In this document: positions 48,688-51,807 of the stretch, one piece after another | How the letters are laid out: each line of letters opens with the position of its first letter | Numbering within the stretch: position 1 is the first letter of the stretch | Source of the DNA: Bacillus salipaludis | GTDB lineage: Bacteria > Bacillota > Bacilli > Bacillales_B > DSM-18226 | DNA length: 51,807 nucleotides | Assembly: GCF_004358205.1 (NCBI RefSeq) | Contig: NZ_SMYO01000021.1 | Location: 1-51,807, forward strand | Direction: 5' to 3' | Made by a program: the position numbers and the translations under genes | Notes under the pieces: generated by a model | Told to the model about the DNA's origin: nothing | What the model saw: only the letters and a program-made list of their open reading frames with translations | Database searches by the model: none

Positions 48688-48706
48688 GAAATGGAGGTAC
48701 TTTTAC

Positions 48707-49699
48707 ATGTTGAAAATTGGCGATATTGAAATGAAAAACCAGGTAGTTTTAGCACCAATGGCCGGTGTTTGTAACTCTGCATTCCGTCTGACCGTTAAAG
48801 AGTTTGGCGCAGGATTAGTATGTGCTGAAATGGTTAGTGATAAAGGAATTAATTTTAGAAACGAAAAAACGATGAATATGCTTTACATCGACGAGCGGGA
48901 GAAACCGTTAAGCCTGCAAATTTTTGGAGGGGAAAAGGAATCGCTCGTAGAAGCAGCTCAATTTGTTGATAAAAATACCAATGCAGACATTATTGATATT
49001 AATATGGGATGTCCAGTTCCGAAAATTACAAAGTGTGATGCAGGGGCAAAATGGCTTTTAGATCCTAATAAAATTTATGAAATGGTTGCTGCTGTGGTTG
49101 ATGCAGTTGAAAAGCCGGTAACGGTTAAAATGCGGATGGGCTGGGATGAAGAGCATATTTATGCTGTTCAAAACGCCCAGGCAGTTGAACGTGCCGGTGG
49201 AAAGGCTGTTTCGCTTCATGGCCGTACGCGTGTCCAAATGTATGAAGGAAAAGCAAACTGGGATATTATTCGTGAGGTAAAACAATCGATAACTATTCCG
49301 CTTATAGGAAATGGTGATGTCCAGACGCCACAGGATGCGAAAAAAATGCTTGAGGAAACCGGCTGTGACGGAGTGATGATTGGACGAGCAGCACTAGGTA
49401 ACCCTTGGATGATTTACCGTACGGTCCAATTTCTTGAAACAGGCAAGCTTTTGGGTGAACCATCTGTTCGGGAAAAAATTGATGTTTGTATTCTTCACTT
49501 AGATCGCTTAATTGCCCTCAAGAATGAGAATATCGCTGTCCGTGAAATGCGCAAGCATGCAGCTTGGTATTTAAAAGGAATCCGAGGAAACGGTAAGGCG
49601 CGAAATGGCGTCAATGAGTGTAATACCCGTGAAGAATTGGTCACTCTTTTAAATGGTTTAGTAGCAGAAGCGGAAGAAAAAGAAGTGACAGTCGGATAA
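48707..49699 (+). CDS. dusB: tRNA-dihydrouridine synthase
   Basis: 330-residue FMN enzyme that reduces uridines in tRNA D-loops. TIM-barrel marks: LAPMAGVCNSAFR, QIFGGEKESLVEAA, INMGCPVPKITKCDAG with the catalytic Cys, VKMRMGWD, and GVMIGRAALGNPW. GGAGG precedes the ATG. It is the last gene of the folate run, with a terminator following. Confidence 0.95.
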   Translation: MLKIGDIEMKNQVVLAPMAGVCNSAFRLTVKEFGAGLVCAEMVSDKGINFRNEKTMNMLYIDEREKPLSLQIFGGEKESLVEAAQFVDKNTNADIIDINMGCPVPKITKCDAGAKWLLDPNKIYEMVAAVVDAVEKPVTVKMRMGWDEEHIYAVQNAQAVERAGGKAVSLHGRTRVQMYEGKANWDIIREVKQSITIPLIGNGDVQTPQDAKKMLEETGCDGVMIGRAALGNPWMIYRTVQFLETGKLLGEPSVREKIDVCILHLDRLIALKNENIAVREMRKHAAWYLKGIRGNGKARNGVNECNTREELVTLLNGLVAEAEEKEVTVG

Positions 49700-49742
49700 A
49701 AGCTTGAGTTTCCAATTTGGCTTATCTATAATTGCTTTGTAG

Positions 49743-49768
49743 CTGCCAGTAATATGCTGGCAGTTTTT
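49743..49768 (+). terminator. dusB terminator
   Basis: CTGCCAG (49743-49749) pairs with CTGGCAG (49757-49763), followed by T5. Confidence 0.8.
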
Positions 49769-49807
49769 ATCTATGTTTTAAACATTTTTAATGTCTGAAT
49801 TCCTAAG

Positions 49808-49836
49808 TTTGTGTAAAATAATATAGTATGTATAAA
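49808..49836 (+). promoter_or_regulatory. Possible lysS promoter
   Basis: TTTGTG (49808-49813), 17 bases, TATAAA (49831-49836). The -10 is fair and the -35 weak. No T-box or lysine riboswitch is seen. Confidence 0.4.
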
Positions 49837-49875
49837 AATGCGGATTTAGAATGCTATTTACATAAAAAGAGATAA

Positions 49876-51375
<1,500 letters not shown>

Positions 51376-51389
51376 TATTTCTTAAAACT

Positions 51390-51417
51390 AGTGCCGGGTC
51401 CTGCCTGGCACTTTTTA
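51390..51417 (+). terminator. lysS terminator
   Basis: AGTGCCGGG (51390-51398) pairs with CCTGGCACT (51404-51412), with one G:T pair, then T5. Confidence 0.8.
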
Positions 51418-51489
51418 TTTAGAAGTTTAAAATCGAAGAATGTGAATATTTTTATTTTAAATTTGATGAATAAAAATTTAAAAAGACTA

Positions 51490-51518
51490 TTGCGTGCTGA
51501 GTCCAATGGTGGTATATT
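51490..51518 (+). promoter_or_regulatory. rRNA operon promoter P1
   Basis: TTGCGT (51490-51495), 17 bases, TATATT (51513-51518). An A/T-rich tract just upstream may serve as an UP element. Confidence 0.7.
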
Positions 51519-51572
51519 TATATTCGTTGTTGCGAGACAACAACATGCAAGAAAAAATAATTAAAAAAGTTG

Positions 51573-51601
51573 TTGACTTTAAGTTGGTAACTTGGTAAGA
51601 T
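51573..51601 (+). promoter_or_regulatory. rRNA operon promoter P2
   Basis: TTGACT (51573-51578), 17 bases, TAAGAT (51596-51601), 83 bases after P1. Tandem promoters are usual for Bacillus rrn operons. Confidence 0.8.
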
Positions 51602-51632
51602 GATTAAGTCGCCTTTGAGCGACAAAGAAATT

Positions 51633-51647
51633 TGTTCTTTGAAAACT
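51633..51647 (+). promoter_or_regulatory. rRNA leader boxA (antitermination)
   Basis: TGTTCTTTGAAAACT matches the Bacillus rrn boxA to which NusB/NusE bind. A GTCGC/GCGAC hairpin (51608-51623) precedes it. Confidence 0.85.
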
Positions 51648-51726
51648 AAACAAACAAAAACGTCAACAAACAATAATATTCATTTCTTTTGAAATGAAGC
51701 CAACGTAACATTCGAGCTAAATCAAC

Positions 51727-51807
51727 TTTCTTGGAGAGTTTGATCCTGGCTCAGGACGAACGCTGGCGGCGTGCCTAATACATGCAAGTCGAGCGAATCA
51801 ACAGGAG
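51727..51807 (+). rRNA. rrs: 16S ribosomal RNA, 5' end (partial)
   Basis: Contains the universal primer region GAGTTTGATCCTGGCTCAG, then GACGAACGCTGGCGGCGTGC and ATACATGCAAGTCGAGCG. The mature 5' end is placed by comparison with B. subtilis. The gene runs out of the window. Confidence 0.95.

Overview
This window is a low-GC Firmicutes chromosome segment, almost certainly from a spore-forming Bacillaceae (Bacillus/Neobacillus-like). The gene order follows the Bacillus subtilis csfB-to-lysS region near the origin, and the window carries many sporulation genes (csfB, yabG, sspF, spoVG, fin, spoVT, yabP, yabQ, spoIIE). It runs from the tail of one rRNA operon (23S end, 5S, terminator) to the start of the next (tandem promoters, boxA, 16S start). 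All protein genes except abrB read rightward.

Layout: 0.5-5.8 kb holds csfB, a yaaO-type decarboxylase, tmk, darA, holB, ricT and yabA. 5.8-14.5 kb holds trmN6, yazA, rsmI, divergent abrB, metG, a parS site, dayD, yabE, rnmV and ksgA. 14.5-23.7 kb holds yabG, veg, sspF, ispE, purR, ridA, spoVG, glmU, prs, ctc, pth and fin. 23.8-33.5 kb holds mfd, spoVT, yabM, yabN, rqcP, yabP, yabQ, divIC and yabR. 34-38.3 kb holds spoIIE, yabS and yabT. 38.6-51.4 kb holds tilS, hprT, ftsH, coaX, hslO, yacD, cysK, folP, folB, folK, yazB, dusB and lysS. Translation and RNA modification, nucleotide and folate synthesis, wall precursors and sporulation control are interleaved. Several promoters can be read directly: sigma-A for abrB, metG, yabE, veg, ftsH and rrn; probable sigma-F for csfB; sigma-K for yabG; sigma-H for spoVG; sigma-B for ctc; sigma-G for spoVT; and a Spo0A-type promoter with a 21-bp spacer for spoIIE.

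Differences from the B. subtilis arrangement as I remember it: xpaC-yaaN, yaaR, a Met/Glu tRNA pair before spoIIE, and pabB-pabA-pabC are absent from their usual places. Two short non-coding repeat families occupy intergenic gaps. Family A is a 183-bp element with imperfect terminal inverted repeats; two of its three copies are flanked by 7-8 bp direct repeats, so it looks like a MITE. Family B is about 175-205 bp, with two long copies and three fragments; one copy supplies the ispE stop codon and lies against the purR promoter.

I found no CRISPR array, prophage, transposase gene, toxin-antitoxin pair, tRNA or defence island. The most interesting items are the MITE family with its target duplications, the family B repeat at ispE-purR, an apparent ATC start for yabE, a near-perfect parS site after metG, and the start/promoter logic of csfB.
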